Below, one piece after another: positions 46,748 to 55,700 of a stretch of 64,000 nucleotides of DNA. The notes beneath the pieces are model-generated. The model was given only the letters and a program-made list of their open reading frames with translations, was not told the DNA's origin and did not search any database. This DNA comes from Bacillota bacterium (GTDB lineage Bacteria; Bacillota_I; Bacilli_A; RF39; UBA660). Made by a program: the position numbers and the translations under genes. The DNA lies in contig JAEWOE010000006.1 in assembly GCA_023460995.1 (NCBI GenBank), forward strand, positions 434,001 through 498,000, in the 5' to 3' direction. The stretch's first letter is position 1; the number at the start of each line of letters is the position of its first letter.

Positions 46748-49066
46748 ATGAAATTTGACTTACCAGTAATCCTTTTAAAAGGAATTATTTTACTCCCTAA
46801 TAACGAACTTAAATTAGAAATTGACGGTGCAATTAGCCACAACATTATTGATATAGCAGAAATGTTTAATAATAATAAAGTACTAGTGGTTAGTCAAATA
46901 AATCCTCTTGAAGAAACACCAGAAATAAATGAACTTCCTAGAATAGGTGTAATAGCTAAAATAAATAATAAAATGGAATTACCTAATGGAAAAATAAGAA
47001 TAGTTCTAAGTGGTCTTACTAGAGCTAGAGTATATGAATATTTAAATGCTAGTAAAAATGATAATGTTCTAGAGGCCATAGTTAGCGAATTAAAACCAGT
47101 TGAGCCTACTGAAGCAGAAAATGAATTATTAGTTAAGAAATTATGCCGTGATGTAGAAAATTACGCAAAGAAAGTTCCATATATTAGTAATAGCTTCTTT
47201 AATGAAATGCTTAGTGCAAATGATTTATCAAAACTTACTGATATTATTGTACCTAATTTATCAATTGAGTTTGATAGATTAAGAGAATATTTAAATGAAA
47301 TATCTAGTTCTACTCGTATGGAAATGATATTAGAAGATATTTATAAAGAAATAGAAATGGTTAACATTGAAAGAGAACTTGATATGAAAGTTCATCTTCA
47401 GTTAGATCAAACACAAAGAGAGTATATACTAAGAGAAAAAATAAAGCAAATGAAACAAGAACTTGGAGATATTTCTTCAAAAGATGAAGAATTAAATGAT
47501 TTGAGAAATAAAATGAGTGCTTTGAATTTGCCAAAAAATATATATGATAAACTTGATAAAGAATTAAGAAAATATGAAATGTTAACTATTAATTCTCCTG
47601 AATTAGGTTTGACACGCTCTTATATAGAGTGGGTTTTAGATTTACCTTGGAATACTTTTACACAAGATAATGAAAATTTAAAAGAAGTAAAGAAAAAATT
47701 AGATGCATCACATTATGGAATAGAAGATGTTAAAACTCGTATCATTGAATATTTAGCAGTAAAAAAGATGACAAATAGTTTGCGCGGGCCAATTATTTGT
47801 TTAGTTGGTCCACCAGGTGTAGGAAAAACTTCATTAGTTTCTAGCATAGCTAGTGCTATAAATAGAAACTTTGTTAAAATATCGTTAGGTGGAGTTCACG
47901 ATGAAGCAGAAATAAGAGGTCATCGTCGTACATATTTAGGTTCTGCACCAGGCCGTGTAATAACTGCTATGAAAAAAGCAAAAAGCTGTAACCCAGTTTT
48001 CCTAATAGATGAAATTGACAAAATGACTTCTGATATAAAAGGCGATCCAGCTAGTGCTCTTTTAGAGGTATTAGATCCAGAACAAAATAAGTTTTTTAGT
48101 GATAATTTTATTGAGGAAACTTATGACTTATCAGAAGTTATGTTTATAGTTACTGCTAACTATATAGAAAATATACCTGAAGCACTTCGTGATAGGCTAG
48201 AAATTGTAGAACTTTCTGGTTATACGGAATATGAAAAAATGGATATTGCAAGGAAACATTTAGTACCAAAAATTTGTGAGGAACATGGAATATCAACAAA
48301 TAATATCATTTTTGATGAAGAATCACTTTTAGAAATAATAAGATATTATACTAAAGAAGCCGGTGTTCGTGAATTAGAAAGACAAATTTCTAAAATAGTA
48401 AGAAAAATAGTCACTTCTATTGTAACTACTAATATAAAGGTAGCAAAATTAAATATAACAAAGGATAATTTATATAAGTATCTAGGCCGTGAAAAATATC
48501 ATATAGGTGTACTAAACCAGTATCAAATAGGTGTTGTAAACGGGTTAGCATACACTAGTTTTGGTGGAGATACTTTACCAATTGAAGTTAACTACTATAA
48601 GGGTAGTGGAAAACTAGAACTTACAGGTTCACTTGGCACTGTTATGAAAGAATCAGCTACCATTGCGTTATCTTATATTAAAGCAAATTGTAATAATTTT
48701 GGTATTGATTATGATATACTATGTAATAGTGATATACACATACATGTACCAGAAGGGGCAGTACCAAAAGATGGTCCTAGCGCTGGAGTTACTCTTACAA
48801 CTTCTTTAATAAGCGCATTTACTAACTTAGAAGTTGATAGTAATATAGCTATGACTGGAGAAATAACTTTACGTGGTGTAATACTTCCAATTGGTGGTTT
48901 GAAAGAAAAAAGTATAGGAGCTAATCGAAAGGGCATAAATACTATATTTATACCTAAAGATAATTTAAAAGATTTAGAAGCATTGCCAAAAGAAATAAAG
49001 GATAATATAAGTTATATTCCTGTAACTAATTATATGGAAATATATAATTATATGAAAAAGGTGTAA
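46748..49066 (+). CDS. lon: ATP-dependent protease Lon
   Basis: 772 residues. The N-terminal LAN domain covers about 1-200, followed by a coiled linker. The AAA+ module has Walker A GPPGVGKTS and Walker B VFLIDEIDK. The protease domain has the catalytic Ser in KDGPSAGVTLTTSL and the Lys in GLKEKSIGANRKG. Lon degrades misfolded and regulatory proteins. GGGAGGCG precedes the ATG. It heads a unit with the next three genes, an order recalling Bacillus lonA ... spoVID-ysxE. Confidence 0.97.
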   Translation: MKFDLPVILLKGIILLPNNELKLEIDGAISHNIIDIAEMFNNNKVLVVSQINPLEETPEINELPRIGVIAKINNKMELPNGKIRIVLSGLTRARVYEYLNASKNDNVLEAIVSELKPVEPTEAENELLVKKLCRDVENYAKKVPYISNSFFNEMLSANDLSKLTDIIVPNLSIEFDRLREYLNEISSSTRMEMILEDIYKEIEMVNIERELDMKVHLQLDQTQREYILREKIKQMKQELGDISSKDEELNDLRNKMSALNLPKNIYDKLDKELRKYEMLTINSPELGLTRSYIEWVLDLPWNTFTQDNENLKEVKKKLDASHYGIEDVKTRIIEYLAVKKMTNSLRGPIICLVGPPGVGKTSLVSSIASAINRNFVKISLGGVHDEAEIRGHRRTYLGSAPGRVITAMKKAKSCNPVFLIDEIDKMTSDIKGDPASALLEVLDPEQNKFFSDNFIEETYDLSEVMFIVTANYIENIPEALRDRLEIVELSGYTEYEKMDIARKHLVPKICEEHGISTNNIIFDEESLLEIIRYYTKEAGVRELERQISKIVRKIVTSIVTTNIKVAKLNITKDNLYKYLGREKYHIGVLNQYQIGVVNGLAYTSFGGDTLPIEVNYYKGSGKLELTGSLGTVMKESATIALSYIKANCNNFGIDYDILCNSDIHIHVPEGAVPKDGPSAGVTLTTSLISAFTNLEVDSNIAMTGEITLRGVILPIGGLKEKSIGANRKGINTIFIPKDNLKDLEALPKEIKDNISYIPVTNYMEIYNYMKKV

Positions 49067-49067
49067 T

Positions 49068-49856
49068 ATGTTTAAAAAAGAAAAGATAATAATACCAAAT
49101 TTAGATAAAGTGTTTTTAGATGAATATCTTGCAATAAAAGAAGCGCAAACAGTAATATACAATGATGAAATAGGTATATATTTAGAAAAACCAGATTTTA
49201 GAGAATATGTTGAGTCTGAGCAGTTTATGGAAATTTTGACAGATTTCGTTGCTAGAAATTATTTAAGTAAAACAATGGATGAAAGTGTTAAACAAAATAT
49301 TATTACAACCTTAGTCTATTTAAGGTATAATAAGGAATATAAAAGTAGAACTAATAAAAGTGAATTGTTTACAAATATAAATGAAATAATAGGTGTTTTA
49401 AACTCTATAAGTGATGAGAATAGTATACTTTTTTATAGAGATCAGTTTTGTAAAAGAACAGATCAAAAAAGAACAGATTTTTTGGATTTGGCCTATGATG
49501 AAAAATTTATGAAGAAACGTATAGCGTCATTAAATTACTCAATAAGTTATGATTATGAGCCATTATATGATTTGTCACAAGTTGATTCAGAACAAGAATT
49601 TATGGAAGAAGTAGTTCCTGATAATTTAGTTACACACTATTTCATAAATACATTAAATGTTTTGTTCTCTGAAATGCCAGGATTATATAGTGATGAAAAG
49701 TTTGTTGCCCGAGCTAAAATAATTTTAGAAAACAATATTTTATTAGTAAAAGGCAAGCCAAGTGCATATCAACTAAATGGAGAAGGTGAAATCGATCGTG
49801 ATTTATTACCTAGAACTAAAAAAGTATTAAAAAAATTAAAAAGAATAAGTAGATAA
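49068..49856 (+). CDS. Unknown cytoplasmic protein after lon
   Basis: 262 residues. No family is recognised. It is acidic in the middle, has no signal peptide or membrane helix and is probably mostly helical. Conspicuous segments are PDFREYVESEQFMEILTDFV, YRDQFCKRTDQKRTDFLDLA and a basic C-terminus (PRTKKVLKKLKRISR). Its ATG lies one base after the lon stop, with AAGGTG overlapping the lon end, so it is probably translated with lon. A terminator overlaps its stop, partly separating it from the SpoVID-like gene. Confidence 0.65.
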   Translation: MFKKEKIIIPNLDKVFLDEYLAIKEAQTVIYNDEIGIYLEKPDFREYVESEQFMEILTDFVARNYLSKTMDESVKQNIITTLVYLRYNKEYKSRTNKSELFTNINEIIGVLNSISDENSILFYRDQFCKRTDQKRTDFLDLAYDEKFMKKRIASLNYSISYDYEPLYDLSQVDSEQEFMEEVVPDNLVTHYFINTLNVLFSEMPGLYSDEKFVARAKIILENNILLVKGKPSAYQLNGEGEIDRDLLPRTKKVLKKLKRISR

Positions 49857-49878
49857 TGTTATATTATCTACTTTTTTT
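49847..49878 (+). terminator. Terminator after the lon-linked gene
   Basis: AAGTAGATAAT / ATTATCTACTT stem with T7, overlapping the stop codon. Confidence 0.85.
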
Positions 49879-49903
49879 AATATACTTTGATAGGAGGGAT
49901 ATA

Positions 49904-50671
49904 ATGAAAAAAATAGTACCGTTTAAAAAAGAACTTTTTTTCAATAATAATATTGCAGAAATAACTAGTATTTCACTTGAGCACACTCTTCATCATGAAG
50001 AAGAATATTTAATTACAGGTGATTTTATAATTAGTGGAGAATATAGAGTCACAGATGTCAGCATAAATACGGAAAGCTTTGATTTTAAAATACCATTTGA
50101 TATTAATGTAGACGAAAAATATATAATGGATAAAGTGGTGATTGATATAGATGATTTCTATTATGAAATAATTAATTCAAATGCTCTTCTTATTAACATT
50201 GAAGTTATGATAGATAAACTTGAAGAGAAGGAAGAAAGAATAGAACTTAAAGATATTATTGAAGATACTAAAGATGATATAACAAATTTTATAGCAAGTA
50301 CTAAAGTTGAGATTGATGATATAAAGGAAGATCATAAGGAGGAAATAAAAGACATGTTGGATGATCATAAAAAAGAACTATCTAATTTTTATGACAAAAA
50401 AGAAGACCAAATAGAAGAAATTAAAGATAATGCTAAAAGTAATATAAAGGAATACATTACTGAGAAAAAAGATGAAGTAGTTGGCAAAATTAAAGACAAA
50501 TTAGAAGAAATAAGTGATTTTATTACATATCGTATATATATACTTAGAGAAGAAGATAATATAGATAGTGTTGTAAGTAAATATAGCGTTTCTAGAGAAA
50601 TACTAGAACAATATAATAATATAAGTGATTTAAAAGTTGGCGATAAAATAATAATTCCAACAAATGAGTAA
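49904..50671 (+). CDS. SpoVID-like protein with LysM domain
   Basis: 255 residues from the ATG behind AGGAGGG. The N-terminal strand-rich domain (FNNNIAEITSISLEHTLHHE, then ITGDFIISGEYRV) matches the pattern of the SpoVID N-terminal domain. A long charged coiled coil covers about 110-200. A C-terminal LysM domain (YRIYILREEDNIDSVVSKY ... LKVGDKIIIP) closes the protein. In Bacillus SpoVID directs spore coat encasement. The next gene is YsxE-like, the same pair as in Bacillus. The assignment rests on architecture plus neighbour. Confidence 0.75.
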   Translation: MKKIVPFKKELFFNNNIAEITSISLEHTLHHEEEYLITGDFIISGEYRVTDVSINTESFDFKIPFDINVDEKYIMDKVVIDIDDFYYEIINSNALLINIEVMIDKLEEKEERIELKDIIEDTKDDITNFIASTKVEIDDIKEDHKEEIKDMLDDHKKELSNFYDKKEDQIEEIKDNAKSNIKEYITEKKDEVVGKIKDKLEEISDFITYRIYILREEDNIDSVVSKYSVSREILEQYNNISDLKVGDKIIIPTNE

Positions 50672-51557
50672 GATAAGTGACTTATTAAGAAAATATGATA
50701 TTAGACCTTTAAAGTATCAGAAACAAGGTAAAGTAACAATTGTTGAAACTGATGATCGAAAATTTGTTATTAAGGAAAATAATCATAACGATGAAATATA
50801 TAATTATCTAAGATCAAGAAGCTTTGATTATTTTCCTAGAATCATTAGTAATCCACATGATGAATATGAAATTACTCTTTATGAAGATACAGTAAAAATG
50901 CCAGAAGAACAAAAAATATATGACATGATAGAGTTAGTGGCACTTTTACACAATAAAACAAGTTTTTATAAAAATATAGATAATGATGAATATAAAAAGA
51001 TATATGAAGATTTAAGTAATAACATTGAATATTTAAATAGTTATTATAGTGATCTTATAACAGTAATAGAAGGTAAAGTTTATATGTCACCATCCGAATA
51101 TTTACTCGCTAGAAACATATCAAGAGTTTTTGAAAGACTTTACAAAGCCAAAATTGATTTAGATAACTGGTATAATTTAGTAAAGACCAAAGAAAAAGTA
51201 AGACATGTAGTCTTACATAATAACTTAGAACCATCCCATTTTATAAAAAATCAAAACAACTTTTTGATAAATTGGGATAAGTCAAAAATAGATATGCCAA
51301 TTTTTGATCTTTATAAGTTCTATATAAAAAATTCAGAATATAATTTTGATGATATACTTGATAGGTATGAACAAAAATATCCATTACTAAAAGAAGAAAA
51401 GATGCTATTATTTTTACTGATTGAAATGCCGGAACTCCCCCGAGTAACAGAAGATGAATTTATTAATACAAATAACATTAGAAAAATGTTAATGAATATA
51501 GAAAAAAGCAATTATCTAAAACTACCAAATAATTCTGAATACGAACCAAATCATTAA
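50664..51557 (+). CDS. YsxE/CotS-like degenerate kinase-fold protein
   Basis: 297 residues, overlapping the SpoVID-like gene by eight bases. The fold pattern is that of APH/CotS kinases: an N-lobe with FVIKEN, a catalytic-loop analogue VVLHNNLEPSHF where HGDxxxxN is expected, and INWDKSKIDMPIFDLYKFY in place of the DFD segment. The usual catalytic Asp of the loop is Asn, so kinase activity is doubtful. In Bacillus ysxE follows spoVID and encodes a coat-associated protein. The 3' end overlaps a small gene on the other strand. Confidence 0.7.
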   Translation: MSKISDLLRKYDIRPLKYQKQGKVTIVETDDRKFVIKENNHNDEIYNYLRSRSFDYFPRIISNPHDEYEITLYEDTVKMPEEQKIYDMIELVALLHNKTSFYKNIDNDEYKKIYEDLSNNIEYLNSYYSDLITVIEGKVYMSPSEYLLARNISRVFERLYKAKIDLDNWYNLVKTKEKVRHVVLHNNLEPSHFIKNQNNFLINWDKSKIDMPIFDLYKFYIKNSEYNFDDILDRYEQKYPLLKEEKMLLFLLIEMPELPRVTEDEFINTNNIRKMLMNIEKSNYLKLPNNSEYEPNH

Positions 51558-51701
51558 TAACCAAAATATAAAGCACATAAATATATTAAATCTAGTTAAA
51601 ACAAAGAAGCATAAAATCATTTGATAAAATAAAATAATGCATCCTATAAATAAGAAGAAAAACCATTTACCCCTAAACCACCAATTAGGATTATTACACA
51701 T
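51522..51701 (-). CDS. Small hydrophobic membrane protein
   Basis: 59 residues, behind AGGTGATAGT. It starts MCNNPNWWFRGKWFFFLFIG and is almost wholly hydrophobic afterwards, with four Cys and six Trp, forming one or two membrane helices. No family is recognised. A good promoter on the same strand lies upstream (51722-51750), which supports a real gene. Its last 36 bases are antisense to the end of the YsxE-like gene. Confidence 0.55.
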   Translation of the reverse strand: MCNNPNWWFRGKWFFFLFIGCIILFYQMILCFFVLTRFNIFMCFIFWLLMIWFVFRIIW

Positions 51702-51721
51702 ACTATCACCTATGCTAATAT

Positions 51722-51750
51722 ATGATAAATTATATTTTTGGTATAGTCAA
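51722..51750 (-). promoter_or_regulatory. Promoter of the small minus-strand membrane protein
   Basis: On the minus strand TTGACT, 17-base spacer, TATCAT, followed after about 21 bases by the start codon. Confidence 0.65.
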
Positions 51751-51774
51751 ACAATAGATATTCTATTGTTTTTT
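51750..51774 (+). terminator. Terminator downstream of the spoVID-ysxE pair
   Basis: AACAATAGA-TAT-TCTATTGTT stem with T6 on the plus strand, about 190 bases after the YsxE-like stop. Confidence 0.82.
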
Positions 51775-51794
51775 CTAGTTATTTAATATATAAT
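51766..51794 (+). promoter_or_regulatory. Promoter of the first LRR gene
   Basis: TTGTTT, 17-base spacer, TATAAT. The -35 overlaps the right arm of the preceding terminator. The sequence just before the -10 (ATTTAATATATAAT) is shared with the next LRR promoter. Confidence 0.65.
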
Positions 51795-51837
51795 GAAATA
51801 ATAGAAAAAGTAGAAAATAATAAATAGGGGTGGACAT

Positions 51838-52689
51838 ATGAAAATAAATAGTAGTGGTATGGCTATATCAAGTATTTTATATTCAATATTAGTCTTATTT
51901 TTAGTTTTATTGTTTGGAATTCTTACTCTTCTTGCATCTGGCAAGTACTCTTTAGACAAAATAAAAGCACAAATAATTAATAAATTATCAGGTGATAGGG
52001 ATACGAGCATAACAAGTGCTAAGTGTTTTAATTTCGATTATAATACTGGCACAATTAAAGGTTTTTACTTTGGAATGATGGGATGTTCTGGTGATGTAGT
52101 GATACCAGAAAGTATAGATTATGTAGTAGTAAAAAGTATTGATAACAATGCTTTTTATAATGAAGATAATTACGAAATAGACAATCTTGATTTTTCTAAT
52201 GCTAAATATTTATCTAGTATAGGTGATAATGCCTTTAGGGAAAGAAATATAGGGAGCATAAATTTTGGGAATTTAATTAACTTATTAAGTATTGGAAATT
52301 ATGCTTTTGCTAGTACAGGTGTGTCAGAGATATTCATAGATAATTTACCTATGTTAAACTCAATAGGTAGTTATGCTTTTGCTAATAATAGTATTTCTAA
52401 TTTTAGTTTTGCAAGTCTTAATGGCTTACAAAATATTGGAGAATATGCATTTTATAATAACTTGTTAACAACGCTTACTCTACCAAATAGTATAAAAATA
52501 ATAGGTGAATATGCATATGGACTAAATAGTTTAACCGCTGTTACTTTAGGCAACAGTTTAAATAGTATTGGTCAGGCAGCATTTGATAATAATTTTGCAT
52601 TAGTTGCAATTAATATCGATATGACTAGTGGTAGTATAACAGGTTCCCCTTGGGGTGCTGTAAATGCTATGGTAAATTGGAAATCTTAA
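51838..52689 (+). CDS. BspA-type LRR surface protein with GMAIS-type N-terminus
   Basis: 283 residues, behind GGGGTGG. The N-terminus is INSSGMAISSILYSILV, then the helix ending LVLLFGILTLLASGKY. It is almost identical to the next gene and resembles a prepilin or TadE-like signal with Gly before the helix. A cap with a Cys pair (CFNFDYNTGTIKGF ... GC) leads into VVIPESIDYVVVKSI and five to six LRR_5 units (SIGDNAFRE, SIGNYAFAS, IIGEYAYGL). It stops after the LRR part, without the glycine-rich domain. Surface display and binding are inferred from BspA-type relatives. Confidence 0.78.
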   Translation: MKINSSGMAISSILYSILVLFLVLLFGILTLLASGKYSLDKIKAQIINKLSGDRDTSITSAKCFNFDYNTGTIKGFYFGMMGCSGDVVIPESIDYVVVKSIDNNAFYNEDNYEIDNLDFSNAKYLSSIGDNAFRERNIGSINFGNLINLLSIGNYAFASTGVSEIFIDNLPMLNSIGSYAFANNSISNFSFASLNGLQNIGEYAFYNNLLTTLTLPNSIKIIGEYAYGLNSLTAVTLGNSLNSIGQAAFDNNFALVAINIDMTSGSITGSPWGAVNAMVNWKS

Positions 52690-52713
52690 TAGGATATAAT
52701 ATATAAACTTTTT

Positions 52714-52743
52714 TTGACATTTTACGCGTATTTAATATATAAT
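52714..52743 (+). promoter_or_regulatory. Promoter of the large LRR gene
   Basis: TTGACA, 18-base spacer, TATAAT, about 50 bases before the start. Confidence 0.82.
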
Positions 52744-52793
52744 AGTATTGATAAAATACTAGAAGTACTTTGTATGAAGTAAGGAGTGTTTGT

Positions 52794-55700
52794 ATGAAAC
52801 TAAATAATAAAGGTATGGCAATATCAGGAATATTATATTCAATACTAATTTTATTTTTAGTGCTATTATTTGGAATACTAACACTTTTAGCATCTGGCAA
52901 ATATACTTTTGATAAAATAAAAGGCGATATAGTTAAAAAACTTAGTAATGAATTAGAAAGTACTATAACTGATTCATCTTGTTTTGATTTTGATTATAAT
53001 ACTGGAACTATAACAGGATATAAATTTACTTATCCACAGTGTAAGAGAGAAGTAGTTATTCCTGAAAGTATTGATTATGTTCCAGTAAAATTTATAGCAG
53101 CTGGAGCTTTTTATGGTGGTGAGCAAGCAAATTACAATAAATTAACTTCTGTTGACTTTTCTAATGCTGTTTATCTACAAGAAATATATGGTGGATCTAG
53201 TCCTATTACTGGGGCTTTTGCTAGTAATAACATATCAGAAGTTAACCTAGGTACACTTTTAAGTTTAGTAAGTCTTGGTAACTATGTATTCTATGATAAT
53301 CTTATAACTTCAATAGACTTAACTGGTGTTCCTAATTTAAATACTATTTCAACAGGAATGTTATATGGTAATAATATAGCATCAATTAATTTATCTAACC
53401 TATCAAAAGTTACTACGATAGGTGATTTTGCTTTTTATGAGAATACTTTATCAGGAAATGTGGATTTAAGTCAACTTAGATCTTTAACTGCAATAGGATA
53501 TTATGCTTTTGCAGGAAATAATATTAGTTCTGTTAATACAAATAATTTAAGTAAACTTAAAACAATTAATGTTGGTGCATTTCATGATAATATTATAGAA
53601 AGTTTTGATTTCACAAATTTACCAGCTCTTGATGTTATAGGTCAAAGAGCCTTCGCATATAACCAACTTTTGTCAGTTAATTTAAGTAGAAATTCTAATT
53701 TAACAAGAATAGGTGGTGCAGCATTTCAAAGAAATCAAATAGGTAGCTTAACTATTAATGCCCCAAAACTAGCTTATCTAGATTCTGCTGCTTTTCAGGC
53801 AAACTTGTTAACAGGTACAATAGATTTAACAAGTTCACCTTTACTTTCAACCATTTCTTCATATGCCTTTAATTATAATAATATTAGTAGGGTTAAGTTT
53901 AATGGAACTACAATAGGGGCAGATGCCTTCTCATATAATTCATTTACAAGTGTAAACTTTAATACTGATATTCCTAATATTACTACTATAGGTAACTATG
54001 CTTTTTATTATAATGCTGGCATTAATTCTGTATCCTTTAATACTACGCCACTTTCAACAATTGGCGACGGTGTCTTTTATGGAGCATCATTAACTAGTAT
54101 TAGTTTTCCTAATACAGTAACTAGCATTGGCGCATATACGTTTAGTAAAAATAGTATAGCGGGTACATTAGATTTATCTCAAGTAGTAGGACAATTAAGT
54201 TTAGGAAAATCATGTTTTAGTGGAAACAATATAGCTTCATTAAGTTTACCAACTTCTCTTATTTCAGTTGGTGGTGGCGCATTCAATAATAATCAATTGC
54301 CAGCTGGACAAGCTAATATATATGCTAGAAATGGTGACGGTAGTATTAACACATCTGTAATAGTTAGTTATGGTGGTGCTAATAGAGGAACAATTACTAT
54401 TCCAGCTAATGTAACAACAATAGGAGATTATGCTTATAATGGTGCAGGAATAGCAGGAGTTGTTTTCCATAGTGGTATTACTTCAATAGGGTCTTATGCA
54501 TTTAGCCAAAGTGCATTTACTTCTGCATTAGATTTATCTCCAATGGTTAATTTAGTTTCAATTGGTAACTATGCATTTGCTGGTCAAGAATATATAAGTA
54601 CTTGGAGTTCTAATACATATAAAGACGTTATTAATACTGCAGTATATAATAATGTTACATATACATACATAAATGCTTCTATGGGGCAAAGTATATCCGC
54701 AAATGGATATATAGCAGCATCAAATGTTTCAATAGGTTCAATTAACTTTACGGGATTAACTAAATTAGAAACTATTGGTGTATATGCTTTTTACGGAATA
54801 AAAGCAGCAACAATAACAGGCTTTAATAGTTTAACAAGTTTAAGGACAATATCTGAAGCTGCATTTAGGACAAGTGGTCTTAATGGAACATTAGATTTTT
54901 CAACTTTGGTAAATTTAAGTACAATTGGGAAAAATGCATTTTATTATACAAATATTACTGGAACAGTAAATCTTAGTAATACTAAATTAACTACAATAGA
55001 AGATTATGCTTTTGCGGCTCAGTCAAATAAATCAAGTTCTGTCACATCTTTAGTTCTGCCAACAAATTTAATAAGTATTGGTCTACAATCTTTTGATTAC
55101 TTTCGTGCTGACAGTATTACATTTCCAAATACCCTTAAAACAATAGGAAACTACGCATTTAGGGCAAACAATATAACTTCACTTACTATTCCTTCAAGTG
55201 TCACTTCTATTGGAGAATCTGCCTTTGTTTCAAATAAAATTGCTGGAACTCTTGATTTATCAACTGCTGCATTTACAGCAGTTTCAGCAAATGTATTTGA
55301 TGGTAATAAAATTACTTCTTTAATTATTGGAAGTAATATTAGGTCAATAGGAGCGTATGCATTTAGAGGTAATTTGTTAACAACAGTAACAATACCAACA
55401 ACAGTAACTTCAATTGGCAGTTATGCTTTTTATGGTAATAAAATTGCTGGAAGTTTAAATTTATCTAACGCAAATTATTCATTTATTGGATCAAGTGCAT
55501 TTGAAAATAATCAAATTACTAATTTAGTAATAGGAAATAATATTAAAGCCATTCACGATAATGCTTTTAAGGGGAATTATATTACACAAGTAACTTTGGG
55601 AACTGGAGTTACAGATATTTTTGGAGGAGCGTTTGAAAACAATCGTATTTCAACAATTACAATCCCAACTAATGTAACTTCAATTGGCAATAGTGCATTT

